Assembly: GCA_037074615.1 (NCBI GenBank)
Contig: CM073554.1
Location: 19,604,501 to 19,668,500 of the forward strand
From: Leucaena leucocephala
Taxonomy: Eukaryota > Streptophyta > Magnoliopsida > Fabales > Fabaceae
Reading direction: 5' to 3'
Length of the DNA stretch: 64,000 nt
Below the pieces are notes generated by a model, which was not told the origin of the DNA, did no database searches, and worked only from the letters and a program-made list of their open reading frames with translations. A program made the position numbers and the translations under genes. Shown here piece after piece: positions 48,646 through 61,959 of the stretch; position 1 is the first letter of the stretch, and every line of letters starts with the position of its first letter.

Positions 48646-49369
48646 GTGGGGTGATGCATCAAAAGTGAAATGAAATGATGGGATGCAAATGAGAACACCC
48701 ATGGTGTGCGTGGAGGATAAGGGGTGGGGTCGTTTTGAGGGATAAGGCTTGCCGTTTGGTGATATGTTTGTGGGGTTAAGTAATTTATTTTTTTAATATA
48801 ATTATTTTTTATTGAGTATTATAAGATGAGATTTAAAAATTATTCAACTTAATTAATGGCACCTCTCCACATGATTAGTATTTTTAATCGGCATGATTCA
48901 AAATTCAAGCTCACAAACTGATGAAAAAGTTCAAATCTACAACATTATTTAAGAAAAATCAATTCCATTATACTCAAATAAATTATTATTAGTGGAGTGA
49001 TATGGTATTAGAGTAAGTGAATTACATTTATTTGATTGATTAAATTATTAATAATAAAAATATAGTAAGGGGAAGAGGGGAAGAAGTGCCTAATATTGAA
49101 AGAATTATCTTTTATATGAAAGGGAATATGCCCAATAAGGATAATGATTGAAGGGTATCTTTAAATTTTAAAAATTGTCTTTATTAAAAAAAATAAAAAT
49201 ATATTGCACTGCAAGTTTTGAAAGGACTATACCCGGTCTAAGTTAAAAAGAAAACAAAGAAAAGTTCAAACTCAAGTAAGATTGGTGGCAAGAGAACTCA
49301 AAATTTATTTTAAACTTGTTAAATTGTTGGTTTGAATATTTTTTTTGTATAAAATTTTTTAGAAAAATG

Positions 49370-49590
49370 TTAGATTTACCAAGATTTAAGAGTTGGATAA
49401 AGTCTCTCTTCCTCCTACACGATACTAATATTATCCAGAGCGAATTATCAATTATCTTCATACATAAATTTAGACACCTAAGAATTAATATATCTTTATA
49501 AATGTCGCGATTAGAATCATAATAAAATAGTACTCCTCATGAATTAAATATATTTTAAATAGTCGTATATATTACTCTTTTACTAATTAA
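49370..49590 (+). repeat. Family B dispersed repeat, copy
   Basis: CTCCTACACGATACTAATAT, CAATTATCTTCATACATAAA, TGTCGCGATTAGAATCATAA and AGTACTCCTCATGAATTAAA are in the family order. Somewhat decayed. Confidence 0.7.
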
Positions 49591-51004
49591 ACTCATTTAA
49601 TATGACTAAAATATAAATTCCTAACTCTTGTATACTAATTCAAGCCCAAACATTGTTAAATTGATTTTTTCAAGAATATTATAATCCCTAGTGGTACAGT
49701 CACATTAATTCAGGTTGAAAGAGTCAATCTTTTTTCCCCTTGATAAATTACATTTAAATAGGGACATTTTCTTAAAAAATATTTTCAAATATTATAGAAC
49801 TCTAAAATATACATTATAGAAATGACAAAATTGGGGACAAGTCTCCCATTGATTTTTTTTTAATGAGGATAGCGATATCTCAATATGTCTCAAATTTATA
49901 AAATATTAATATTTTTTATGTATAAAAATTTATCAAGTTGATCTTGTTGATATAATTTTTAATCTTTTCTCCTATTTTTTTTATACAAAATAGCATAAAA
50001 GAATTATTTATTATATTTTGGGAGAAGAGAAAAATAGAAATTTTGTTACATTGAGCTATTCAAAGGTGGGATCAAATGGATATGGGGAAAAGTGTAGATG
50101 GACCTACAGACAATTCACAAGTGAAGATGTTGAAATAATGTCATCATCGTTTCTAATCTATAACCCACCACGTTATAGAGTTATTATATGGATTTTTTTT
50201 TTTTGCCAATGATATGTTTTATTCTATATTTCATATTTAAAAATTCAAAATTACAAAGGACATTTATTGAAGAAAAGAGGTAAGAAAAAATATATGTGCT
50301 ATTATTTAGAGAAAAATGAGTTGCATGAATATTTCCTTTTATTTTGCAATTGGTACGAAATTCGAGGTCCACTATCCAATTAATAATTCATAATCTATGA
50401 ATAAATGGGTTAGGGGCTTGTTTATGGTAATGTTTATAAAAGTTATTTTTATTCCAATGTCGCCTTAGAATTTGAAGTTAGGAAAAAAATCAATTAATAT
50501 AATGTGATTTATTTTTTTATTAAATATATATATATCATTTTATTGAAATTTTAAGACAATTAAATTTAAAATATTATCGAATATTAAATATAAATATATC
50601 TTATATTATAAATTTTAATATTAATTTATTATATTGTGAGAAATTAACTTCTTTAAACTAGATCTAATCTATGTTGAGGGAGAAAATTCATTGGAGCTAA
50701 TAACAATCTAAACATAATCTTTAGTGTGGAATTTTCTTTTGTACTTTTTAAATTGGTTTTTAAAAAACTTTAAAGCGTTTAAACATACGCCACAAAAACA
50801 AAAAAGAGAAAGCGAAATTGGGCAAATTCAATGGATGAATGATGAATTTTGAAATTGAGGCTCCTAAAACCAAACCAACAGTCAAGATGACACTCAAGGG
50901 AGGAAATGAAACTAAATAGAGACAAAAGAAAGTTGGAAAGGACAAACTTTAATATAAACAAATAACTCTTTGACAATCTATTATCTATAAATTTAACTAA
51001 TAAA

Positions 51005-51240
51005 AGAGTAAAATATGAGATTATTTAGAGTATATTTGATCTTTGAAAAATACTACTTTATTATAATTTCAGTTACAATACTTGAGAAAATATCTTATCT
51101 CTTAGGTGATTAGGTTTACGCTAGATAATAATAAATAGTTCGTCTATCCGATATTGATATTGTCTAAGAAAAAAAAATTTTATCCTATCTTTAAATTATG
51201 GGTGAGCTCAATATCTTTGTAAAAAAAAATTGTATAAAAA
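51005..51240 (-). repeat. Family B dispersed repeat, reverse copy
   Basis: ATTTAGAGTATATTTGATCT, ATACTACTTTATTATAATTT, CTCTTAGGTGATTAGGTTTA and TCTATCCGATATTGATATTG are in the reverse family order. It ends near TTTTTGTATAAAAAA-like text, as at 4213. Confidence 0.7.
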
Positions 51241-53451
51241 ACAACTAAACATGAATAATAATCTTTTAATTTAAAATATATGAAATTGAAGAATATTTGG
51301 TGAGAGTAAAAAAGGTACAAAGAGAAGTGACATTTACTAGAGAAAAGCATATTCTCGAATCTTTTTTATATTAAAATTTAAATAGATTTAACATCTCTTA
51401 AAATTTAAAAAGTGTTTATATTAAATAAATTTTTATAATAGTAATAAAAATTAAATTTACAGTATGATGAGGTATTCTCTTAAATTATGCCCAAGGAATC
51501 CACTACAAATTAATTAAAGCAAGTGTAATATTTTTTAACATTATATCTAATATGCTCAGATATGAAATAATTATGTATGTATGTATGTATGTATGATTTG
51601 AGGGGGCCAAACCTATATATGCTTTGGGGCCCGGTTCACATAACCGGAACCGGTTTATTTTAGATCAGATAAGCCATAATGATCCTGAATAAGGTTGTGA
51701 ATTATAAACTGCAACTTGTTGTAAAGATGTTGGAAATGATTCAGGAAGATAATTAAACAAAAGTGTAGAAAATAATAATTTCTTTCTTTTTTTATATAAC
51801 TTTGACTAAATTAGATTTAAGAATTGTTAGGACCAATTAAGTGTAGTTCCTTTTAAGATAATTTTTATTTTTATACATTTATATGACTTAAATTTGAGAT
51901 TTTGTATTTAAATAGTTAAAATTTATTTTATTTAAATTAATACTTATTGGTGATAATATGTTTAAATATAAGATTTTGAATTCGAATTTATATAAATATA
52001 AAAAAATATTTAAAAAAGCTAGCATCAATTATACCTAACAATACTTAAATCAGATCTAGTTAAATAATTTTATAAGAAAAAGTATAGGCCTATTATGGTT
52101 TCTTCATTACATGCTATCTATTTATTGTAAAAGTTTTTGGAAATTATATATATATTTTTTAAAACCTCATTAATAAATTTTCCTTTTAAATTTTGGGCAG
52201 TATATTTAAATCAATTAATTGGGAAAGATAAAGGACCAACCTACCCACGGTTCTAATTCGAACCAATTTGTCAATTATCACTGTCATTTCAAAGACCACA
52301 AACGTGAACTCGACATTTGAGGGGCCAGTGACTCAGATTTTTATTAAAGAAAGGGATACATAAAAACTTATAATCTATGTTAATGACAATTAATTTTTCG
52401 GAGACGAAGCACTTAAATTACATCCCCTAACCAATTCGCATTGGATCCAATGGGCCCCTCTTCCACAAGTATCTTCTGCATTTATAGGGATTTTAAATCC
52501 AAGATTTTTTCGAATAATTCATTCCCCTAAAACCAATAGATTAATAATTATTTTTTAAAGAGAATTGCTTTTTCGTCTCATAAATTATGATTTAATTTTC
52601 ATGATATCATAAAAATCTTAATATCATTGTTTTCAAATGAAAATAATTTTTTCAATGTGAAAATTAGATTGTAATCTTAAAAAGCATAATGACTAACTTC
52701 TATATATCAATATTTTATTTCATCGGAAAAATATATATCAGTCATTTATTAATTTTTTTAAATATACATCTTATTAAAAATAATCATATTTAAAATATTT
52801 AAACCTTAATTTATTATATTAAAAAACTAATCCCTTTCATTAGATATAACCTGTTAGTAATAATTTATTATTTGTTTTTCTTAAAAAATATACTTCAAAA
52901 ATCATTATCTAATTAATAATTATATCAAACTGTATATCACAGGAAGCTCTTGAGGCAATATGCACTGTTCGCTTTTGGTGCTGTCTTCTCAAAGCTATCA
53001 TCTCTACTCCTTTCTGCTATTAGGTTAAACTTTGGTTAGGTTCATAATCAGAAATTAAAAACGATAGAAAAAGTACTTCCCATTTACAATTCTACAGCAA
53101 AAAAAAAAAAACAGTTTTCTCGTTGACTTTGCTTGAAACGCTAGGATTTCTGTTGCTTATTTCACTGAGAGAAGAAACTACATTTGAATAAAACGGGCCT
53201 TCAACACTCAGCCAATATCATTTTCAAGAACAGGTACATTGTGAAAGGACCTCAAATTCACAATTACATCACTCGAGTGAAGATGGCATGATTATTTTTG
53301 CATGAAAGTTACAAAAACGGAGGCCTACTACAACAATTAAATAAAAAATGATTGTCAATGCCGCTATCCAGAGGCACATATGGAGTTGTAAAAGGAGCTC
53401 CCATGGAGTTGAATGAAAGGAAAGAAGAAAAAAACCAGACGAAGTTGGAAC

Positions 53452-56400
53452 TTAATAGCGGTTCCAGTAGGTTCTGCGTCTGAACCAGTTGTAATCAGGC
53501 AAGCCCTGAATAGGTCCCATGGCCGCAATAGCTATATCCTGCAATGGGGGAAGCACAACATATGCCATGAACCTAACATCTTCAAGTATCACACAGGAAT
53601 AACTACATCTCAAGAGATTCCAACCATTACCTTGTCATATATGAATCGGTTTGCCACGCGTTTAATTGTGCTAGCATCTACCGCATCAATTCTGGCGAAC
53701 AATTCGGCAAATGGAATTCTTCGACCATATGTGAGAAACTGAAATTGATAACATTTTGTGAATATAGCAATTTGCTAACAATTATAATCTAGTGCAGAAC
53801 AAACTAGTCCCTATTGACAAGCTGGAATTTCACTCAATCTTGCCAAAACCACACACTCTCCCATTACTTGTCATCTACATGTTTGCTATTGCGCTTACAG
53901 AAGAATCTTCATATTTTCAAGGCCAATACAAAAGAATCTAATCACGTTACTCATGCTAATTTGCTAAAAATTATGTTTCCGTCTGAAAATAAGAATAATC
54001 CCTTCTACATTCCCATCTCTATCCAACATAAGGTAGTAGATTGGAAACAGAAGAGAAATTCGATAAATTGCTATTTCACTTCCACATCACGTGGTATCTT
54101 CTACACTATGGGATACCATGGTATCCATGTTGACAAATGAAAAATGTCAAAAGAAAGGATCGCGAGTGGTGTTAATAGCAAACAGAAAAAAGGTTTGATG
54201 TGACCATAGTTTGTTTTTTGTTTTCTGTAATATGGTTTAAATGAATAGGTATACCATGTTACTTGAAATGTCCCTGACGGCTAAATTTTTCCAAACACCA
54301 CCATGAAATTATTTGTGCGGCATCTCACACCAGACAATGACCTTGCTCCACGACACCCAGAAGGATCTTGGATATCAACTGACATCAAAATGAGTTCAGA
54401 TGACAGGGAACTCAAATGCTTCCTTATTTAAAACTTTTTCGTATGTTTCAAAATTTGGAATTACCAATGGAGAGGCTGGTGATCCATATGCAAAGGGTTT
54501 AGCTCCAGAAGTACCCAAACTATTTCTATAACCCTAAATATATGACCTAATCAGTTGCTTGATCTTAGTCCAAAATATAATACCTATTTCCTAAATTTAC
54601 CAACTCTTTTCCAAATTACCCGTATTAATATCCTCTCAATAATAATCAAGTAAGAGAATAAGGGAATTCAGAAATATGATCAGGATGTTTTAGGAAAAAC
54701 ATGATATAATAACTAATTTCCTTAATCTAATCAAATTAGCTAAATAGGTCTTATATTTAGGACTAGAGAAATACATCATTTTCCAATTGCTCTCATGTCC
54801 ATTCCAATTACAAGTAACTTCATTATAATGCAGTATAATTTAGCTTGAAATCATTCATAAATAGTACACAATACAGGTATTGTTCTTCCTTTAGAGTGAA
54901 CTATACCCTTCCCATTGCTTATGTTTACAAGTAGCATGAGGAAAAATCTAATTATGTACCTGGCGCCCAATATCTTCAGCCACTGGACTTGTACCATCTA
55001 TGTGCAGCAGGAGTGAAGATTTCAACTGAAATAAATACATATAGCCGTCACTATAACAAGGAATAGGCTATAAGAATATATTACAAGTAAAGCTACATCA
55101 AACAAAGATTTTATGATAAATAAATGCAAAGGATCAAGATCCATACAGAAGAAGAATCAAAAGTAAACTCAGCTTAAAGAGTTAGAAGCTATTTAGGGGT
55201 GTACTGAAGAATGTACATATGAGAAGATCTGATCAACCTGGGGCACAAATGTACAAACTACGCATGTGCCACATCCACATAAATTTATCTCTTTCAGATT
55301 GCACATCAGGGACAAACTAATCCATTGAGTACTTTCATGTAATCAGCATCAGTGAAATTCCATCTCTCAACTTGAATTAGATGGACTGGGCATACGTTCA
55401 GAAAACAAACAAAGCAGCCTACCTGGTTGCGAGCACGTGTGACGTCATCCTCTGAAACACGATAAGCCAACTTGGTGGTCTCATACATTATTGCATAGGC
55501 CAAATCATCCAAGCAATCCGGCTGAAAGATATTAAAATTAGAAATAGTTTTGTCAAAAATACTGAAGATACAAAATCAGAAGTAAAAAAACAAATCAACG
55601 AAAGAAAATGGCCAACAAAGTATTCTCCTTACAGCTTAAGCATTATTTCTTCAAACATCAAAGCATTGGTTCATTCACCAGCACAATACATAGAATGTAT
55701 ACATTCAAAATTGAGAATAGCAGTGCATTGGCATTCTTGATTAAAATCTAAGGATTTTATTTCTTCAAGAAACTTCAAGAGAATAAACAAGAGTTCATTT
55801 ACAGGAAAATATTAGGTTCCTGGTCCGGAAGATTTCCATGTACTCAATGCAAGTTATGCTGTTAGTTCATTTCACCAAGTTCCAGAATAAGAACTACAAG
55901 ATTGCTCACCTTAGCAACAGCATAAACACCAAAAAGACCTGTGTCCTTGTAGTTGGTGTTGAAAGCCATCATGCTTTCTGCAACTTCATTAATGCCAACC
56001 CGCTGGGCTAACTCAGAACTGTTTGTGCAGTTAAAATCTTCTCAGTATGAGGCTGAATTATTTGAATAAAAAACCTCAATTGACATACCCCATATGTTTT
56101 CCACCTACTGCTGTCTTGTTCCATGAACCCAGCATAGCTTGCATGACCATCAAGGAAATGGAATCAGGATCTGTCCAAGATGCTCCATCAAAAGCTACTG
56201 CAAATTGTGCGAGGGGAATATCATCATCAATCATTCTAACCTGTTATACAAAATAAAGGAAATTAATAATTAATATTACTATCAAAACATGTAGAGATAA
56301 GACTTGTTATTGTATCAAAACATGTAAAGATGTGATGTTCTGAACATATATATTCTCACCTCAGACCCAGTAAAAATGGCTGGTTCTTTTGCAACTAATT

Positions 56401-57960
56401 GAGAAGCTGTAATAGGATCTGATGACAGCTTTGTGAACAACTGTTTTACTTGCCCAACAATATCTTCATGCTTGACAGCTCCAGATGCAGCTATAACCTG
56501 AGAAAGAAAAACCAAAAGAGAAAAAACAATCAGGCTCTCTGCCATATCCTGTTATTAGATAATAATCTGTATAGTAAATAAGTTAAAGGATAACCAAACT
56601 TATAAATACCATGCATCGTCATTAAGAAGGAGATGCATACAAATAGGAACTTAGATTTTCAGCATACCATCCTAGGAGCCGTGTAGTGTGTCTGAATGTA
56701 GTTCTGCAGATGATCTTTAGTGATTGTCTTAATATTCTGAGCAGGTCCAAGAATAGTTCTACCCAAAGGAGTGTACTGGAAAGCTGTTGCATGCAAATGG
56801 TCAAAAATAACTTCCTCCGTTTGCCCCTCAACCTACAGGCAGTTCCATGTAATAAACAAATTAGAATATATAAGATGCAAGTTAAATTTGTACAAGTCAA
56901 ACGGAACAAGATAACTGCTTTTGCATATCAACCATATAATTTATAATTTTGAAGAAAAAGATAACTCCTTTCGCTAGATAAATGCTAAGAAAATCTGCCA
57001 AACCTAAAAAAATAAGAAGGGCGAAGGTTGTTAAATGTTATGAGCAACGAACAAAAAGAAGAATCCACCTCTTTTACAGTAGTCAAAACCTTAGTATTTA
57101 GTCCTTAACAATACAAAACTGACCTAGAAAGATAAAACAGAACAAACAAACCGCTCCTTTACTTCTCAACTGCATAATCAAGCCTGTGCCTTTCCAATAT
57201 GATTGAGAAATTTGATCCCACAAACTTCATATTTAACAGCCACTAATTTCATAAAAAATATTCTCACTCGATTCTACATCCTCATTACCTCTTCCATTTC
57301 CCTGAGGATCACATCTCGCTCCCGACTGATTCGCTTCTCGTCAAACTTGGAATTCTGCAATATATCAGATAAAATATCAAGCGCCTTAGGAACATCCTTA
57401 TCCGCAACCTTAGCATAATACGTGGTCTGTTCCCTCGATGTATACGCATTCAGATGCCCGCCCATATTCTCAATCTCCTCCTCCAACTGACGCGCCGTCC
57501 TCTTTTCAGTGCCCTTGAAGATCATATGCTCGAGGAAATGTGCGGTCCCATTGGTCTCCTCCGTCTCAAACCGGGATCCAGCGTCGATCCAGACGCCAAC
57601 GGTGGCGGTTTTCGCGGCAAGGTTAGACTCTGTAGCTACACGCAATCCATTAGGAAGAGTTGTAACGCGAGTTTCAGGTGCAGAGAGGATTCGTGTGTGG
57701 TCCGATAAGGTGGGGCGAGGAGACCCGTATTTGAGGAATCGCGGGTCGGGGTTTTCGAGCTGCTTGAGCTTGGACTTCACGGCCTCGGCAAGACGATCAT
57801 AGATCATAGCATTGGGAGAAGGAGGGGAAGGAAAGGACGATTCTGAAGCGACAGCCGGGGAGGATGATGAGGATCGAACGGTCTGGTACGCAGATGAGAG
57901 AGCAGAGCTGCGACGTCGTTGTGAACGCCGAGCCAGGGATATTAGATGCTTGAACGCCAT
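53452..57960 (-). CDS. Mitochondrial processing peptidase subunit beta (complex III core 1), copy 1
   Basis: Nine exons on the minus strand: 57289-57960, 56668-56832, 56360-56497, 56089-56240, 55910-56018, 55423-55521, 54960-55025, 53631-53738 and 53452-53538. All are GT-AG, and phases sum to 531 residues, the length of the Arabidopsis protein. Residues 1-60 are an Arg/Ser-rich mitochondrial presequence. The M16 zinc motif HFLEH is H141, E144 and H145, with the distal ligand E221 in REMEE. It continues with HATAFQYTPLGRTILGPAQN, the MPP inactive half, and ends RRRTYWNRY. In plants this subunit is built into the cytochrome bc1 complex of the inner membrane and removes presequences from imported proteins together with MPP-alpha. 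No lesion seen. It has a divergent inverted paralogue starting 4 kb away at 61960. Confidence 0.97.
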
Positions 57961-58715
57961 GGCTCAGTACGGGGCTCGCCCTTGTGGAGCTAGGGTTTCA
58001 GTGGCGAGAAACCAGAAGAATTCGGCGGTGTGGAGGCGCTATGGAAAAGGAGAAGGAGAGAACAGCGTTGTTTGACGGGGATCAGTATAAACTAAACATT
58101 ATTTAATTACATCCAGTACAAAATATTTCATGGAAAATTCATATGAGATTCTGATCGTCAAAAAGTCTCAGGCTTTAATGATTTTCTAAATATTTTATTA
58201 AAAAAAGTACGAAATATAAAATTTATTTAAAATATAAGAAGACAGAAATGCATATTTAATTTTTTTAACTTTACATAATATGTCAATTTTCTAATAAGAA
58301 AAAAGCCTGACTAAGTTGTTATTATTTAAATTATTTATCAATTAGTTAGAAAAAAATATATTTAAAATATTATTCTATTACTATAGAATTATCATTTTTT
58401 TTAGTAAAGTTCTTATTTTCTTATCCACACTTATGTTTTCTTAGTTCATTTTAGTTGTCGGGCTAGCATCCCCAATACTTTTTAGATTTTCTAAATATAT
58501 AAGAATAAATAGACCCAAATTATTATTTATTTATAGTAGAATTGACATTTTTTGATATTATTATTTTTTCCTTACAGAATTATAATTGTTTAAGATCACA
58601 AATCATTTATCAATTAGTTGAAAATAAAAATGCCCAAATTATTATTCATTCAATAGGGCATTTTCATTCTTTCGTGGTGGAGTTATTATTTTTTTACCTA
58701 AAAAATTGTGTTAGA
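57961..58715. other. 5' flank of MPP-beta copy 1, then AT-rich DNA
   Basis: The first 35-40 bases before the ATG (minus strand, GGGCGAGCCCCGTACTGAGC) match the same place in copy 2 (GGGCGAGCCTCGTACGGAGC); similarity then fades. No TATA box is visible near the start, common for housekeeping genes. Beyond 58080 there is AT-rich DNA only. Confidence 0.5.
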
Positions 58716-59510
58716 TAGGAGTATTTATGGGCAGGGTTGGGCAGGCCAACCCCTTGTCCGGTGCCCTGCCCGAAAAAAGCATAGGTTGTATTTTGTAATC
58801 CGATGCCCTACCCTACCCGATAAAAGCCCTAACTATTTTTGGCTGGGCATGGGCAGGCTGGGCATGTCCAAGTTGTGATGTTATGCTCATGTTGTGAAAA
58901 ATAATTTACAATTATAAACTTACAAAATAATACAATATTCATATATCTTCAAGAATTAAATAATATCTATAATTCACTAAAAATAAAGCAACAAAAAGAT
59001 AATAATTAAAGTATTAAAATTAATTGCATAAAAAAAAAGTTTTGAAGTCTAAGTAATTTGTAATTGTAACTTTGTATCAATTTTTCAAATATTGACAAAG
59101 ATAAAGTATCTTAAAATAATAAAATAAATAATTATAATTTATAATGTAATCATATTATGATTAGTAAAGTTAAAAAAAAAAGAAAAAATCAATATAGTTA
59201 TAAATATTAAAAGACATAACTTACTTACTTAACTACTTATCTTTTTAAAATGATCATTTAGTCATCAGTAATTATCATATTCTCTCTTCCAAGTTTAGCA
59301 TTTAGGGAGAAAAGTAAAAAAAAAATAAAAGAATGAGTGCTCATGGGTAGGGCATAGCAACCCCTCTATCCGTTGCCCAGCCCAAAAAAAGCATGGGCTG
59401 CATTTTGCAGCTCAATACCTTGCCCTGCCCTATATTTATCGGGTTGGCAAGACTTTTTTTTCACGCGCTCAGGTGAACATACCGGACCGCGGGCTTTATG
59501 AACACCCCTA
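58716..59510. mobile_element. hAT-type MITE with 8-bp target duplication
   Basis: Begins TAGGAGTATTTATGGGCAGG and ends, read backwards, TAGGGGTGTTCATAAAGCCC. The flanking octamers GTGTTAGA (58708-58715) and GTGTTAGG (59511-59518) match at seven of eight positions. Subterminal regions are rich in GGGC/GCCC words (GGGCAGGGTTGGGC, TTGCCCTGCCC). No transposase. It is related in ends and interior to the larger element at 40361-41962. Confidence 0.85.
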
Positions 59511-59518
59511 GTGTTAGG

Positions 59519-60149
59519 TCCCCCCACTAATTTAGGAATAAATACCCTACCGTTTGTTAATTTTTTCATTCTACAATTGTCATTTATTTATATTTGAGTT
59601 ATCATAGACTGGCTTTGTAGATAAAAATAGATAAAAAAGTATTAATTTGTTGTCAAATTTTCTATGAGACTAAATAATTCAATGACACATAAGATCAATA
59701 AGCTAACAAATAACATAAAAATATTATATTAATTTAAATTATCTAATTATATAAATTATCACTAATTGTTAATTTAATAATTAAATATTACATTCTTAAT
59801 TATATATTAGTAGTCACTAATTATTTACTTTTATTTTTACCTTCAATTCCTATATCCTCTTTACCTTCACATTCGCCTTTTATCTTCACCTTCCTTTCCT
59901 GAGTTCAAAAACCAAAAAGTGAACATAATATTTTTAAACAATTTATCAACTTAGTATAATTGAAAAATTATATTACAATATTTAAACTAGATGTGCTAGT
60001 ATCCTTCTTTAGCTCAGCTTTTGATCACTTATCCTCTATCAAAATTTTCCAATTACGAATCAAATGGAAAGGGAGAAACATGAAAGCAATAAGCAATAAC
60101 TACAGAGTCAACCTCCTCTCCTATAAGATTATTCTCAACTAGCAGCACT
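59519..60149. other. Gene-free, AT-rich
   Basis: Downstream flank of the NIPA-type pseudogene. I looked for its missing last exons here and found no readable trace. Confidence 0.45.
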
Positions 60150-61302
60150 TCACAATAGCATCCACTCTATCTAAAACATGGGAACAATAAGAATTGCATC
60201 AAATAAGGAGAGCCCTTCATTCAACCTTGTCATCTGCACACATAGAAATACCTATGTTAGCATTCATCAGAACTTAGAACTTGGTCACCATTCGTTGGAA
60301 CTTAATAACATCTGATGAGTAGTAGAAAAATAATCACATTGACCAAGCTTTACCCAAAATCCAGCCGTGACAAGGAAAAAAAGAAGCATGGAATACGTAA
60401 ACCAGCTGCGCAGCGGATAACCACTGGACATGGCTAGTCGTAGGAGGTTAGAACTGCCAAAATACTTGACATTAGAATAAAGTGAACAGCTATTGAATCA
60501 GAAAGCAAAATGACAAGGTGGTGAAGCTGCCTTACAGAGACTTGGCAAATAACACTGAGCATGAACCGAGCACCTGAAATTACTGCATAAGAAAATGGGA
60601 GAAGCAGGTGCCACTGAGGTCTTGTCCAGCTATGGCAAGCAAAAGTCCTCCTCTCCTGCAATTCACAAGCTAATCGTAAAGATGGAGATTCCTTGATAGA
60701 TAAACTGACAGCAGACACTTAGATTTATCTTCACATGTAAATGGTGTGATGCAAGGCAACGATTAAGATCAAAACTACAAGATACTTAAGGAATGCAACA
60801 TTGGTGTATTTCTCAGCCAACTGCTCAGGTGTATACACTGAAAAACAACTATTCAACCTAATATGAGCTTGATGGCATTAAAGGATATTGATTAAAGATG
60901 TATGATCTGCAAGTTTATAAGAAATGAAATTAAACATTACCCATCAGTGAGCACAAAGAACCTATTAAATCGATCGGAAATTGTAATGCAAGAACATAAA
61001 ATGCTCCTTCCTAACTTCATCACATGAAAAGCCTTGTATAATTAAGGCTGGCAGTTTTTTTAGCAGTGCTTTCTCATATCATCAAGTTTTCAACTGCAGA
61101 TAATACTTGATAACATCTTAAAGCACTAATTGATGCACACCATCTTTCCAGGGAACCATCAACAAGCATAGTGCCAACAAACATTTTCTTAACAAAAACA
61201 TAAATTGAAATGAAAACAAGACAGATGCCAGGTGATTGGTGATGGCCAAATGCTACTAGAAAGATGTTTCCAAGAACTATAAAGGCTGTGGCAATGAGTA
61301 CC
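60150..61302 (-). pseudogene. NIPA-type (DUF803) magnesium transporter pseudogene, both ends missing
   Basis: NIPA proteins are multi-helix membrane proteins proposed to carry Mg2+. Five exon remnants lie in correct order on the minus strand: 61229-61302 (VLIATAFIVLGNIFLVAFG, HHQSP), about 60738-60837 (VYTPEQLAEKYTNVAFLKY, LILIVALHH), 60536-60655 (LLLAIAGQDL, then RPQWHLLLPFSYAVISGA and GSCSVLFAKSL in other frames), 60354-60453 (SNLLRLAMSSGYPLRSWFTY, LVTAGFW) and about 60150-60233 (MTRLNEGLSLFDAILIVPMF). Two frame changes lie in the third exon, and TAG at 60171-60173 replaces the Gln codon after VPMF. The donor after HHQSP is GC. Introns are kept, so it arose by DNA duplication. The first and last exons are absent. 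It resembles NIPA8/NIPA9-type proteins, from memory of the family. Confidence 0.9.
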
Positions 61303-61959
61303 CTGTTCAAAACACAAAAATTGAGGCCGTCAAATTCACATCAGAAGAATAAATTTGTGCCAGATACTGAATCAATCCGGTGAAATCCTATGCAAGGCGA
61401 TGGGCCAGATTGTGGCCATGCTGTGGTTACCTCCTCCTATGCCTCTCCACTAACATTTCTCCTTATGCATAGAAGTCACAACCTATCCATAAGACTCGGA
61501 AACAATCACAGAATGAATGGAAGACCTAAAAAACTAGTTCTTAATCAAGTCAAGGAGAAATTTTGATTTACAGATGCGTGTAATAACTGAATCAATAGTA
61601 GAAACAAATTAAGAAATATAATAAGTGAGAGAGAAGATTAAATTATTATAAACTAAAATAGAGAGAAAATGGACGCGCTGGTGGGATCTGGGACTAAGGG
61701 ATTATTTTATAATTAGAAAAAAATTAATTCCAAATCCTATAAAACTTTAGAGATGATTTTTTGGGATTTAGTTGCAATTAGATTACTTCTACGGGAAATC
61801 ATTGCAATTTCCCTCTCTTTTTTACCGACGAAATTCACGGCCTGTGTATTTCTCGGTTTCTCTCGAACCTTCACTTGCGACCCAATTATTTCTGTTCTTC
61901 ATGGGGTCGCCACTCCAACCTTAACCAGCTCCACAACTGGGCGAGCCTCGTACGGAGCC
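61303..61959 (+). promoter_or_regulatory. Upstream region of MPP-beta copy 2
   Basis: Lies between the broken 5' end of the NIPA pseudogene and the second MPP-beta start. Only the last 40 bases or so align with the leader of copy 1. An in-frame ATG at 61753 would add 69 residues (starting MIFWDLVAIRLL), but the MAFKHL start at 61960 is shared by both copies and is preferred. No TATA box stands out. Confidence 0.45.

Larger units (their letters stand above)
48646..53451. other. Gene-free interval with two family B repeats
   Basis: Family B copies lie at 49370-49590 and 51005-51240, in opposite orientation. A short (ATGT)n run is at about 51571-51594. About 52940-53451 is less AT-rich and probably contains the 3' untranslated region of the MPP-beta gene. 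No protein or RNA gene was recognised in the rest. Confidence 0.55.

Noticed and set aside
57454..58075. Plus-strand open frames opposite MPP-beta exon 1, and similar minus-strand frames at 62080-62505
   Set aside because: They are mirror images of the two MPP-beta first exons, in GC-richer DNA where stops are rare.
61753..61959. Upstream in-frame ATG extending MPP-beta copy 2 by 69 residues
   Set aside because: The extension has no counterpart in copy 1, whose leader aligns only next to the MAFKHL start, and it does not look like a presequence.
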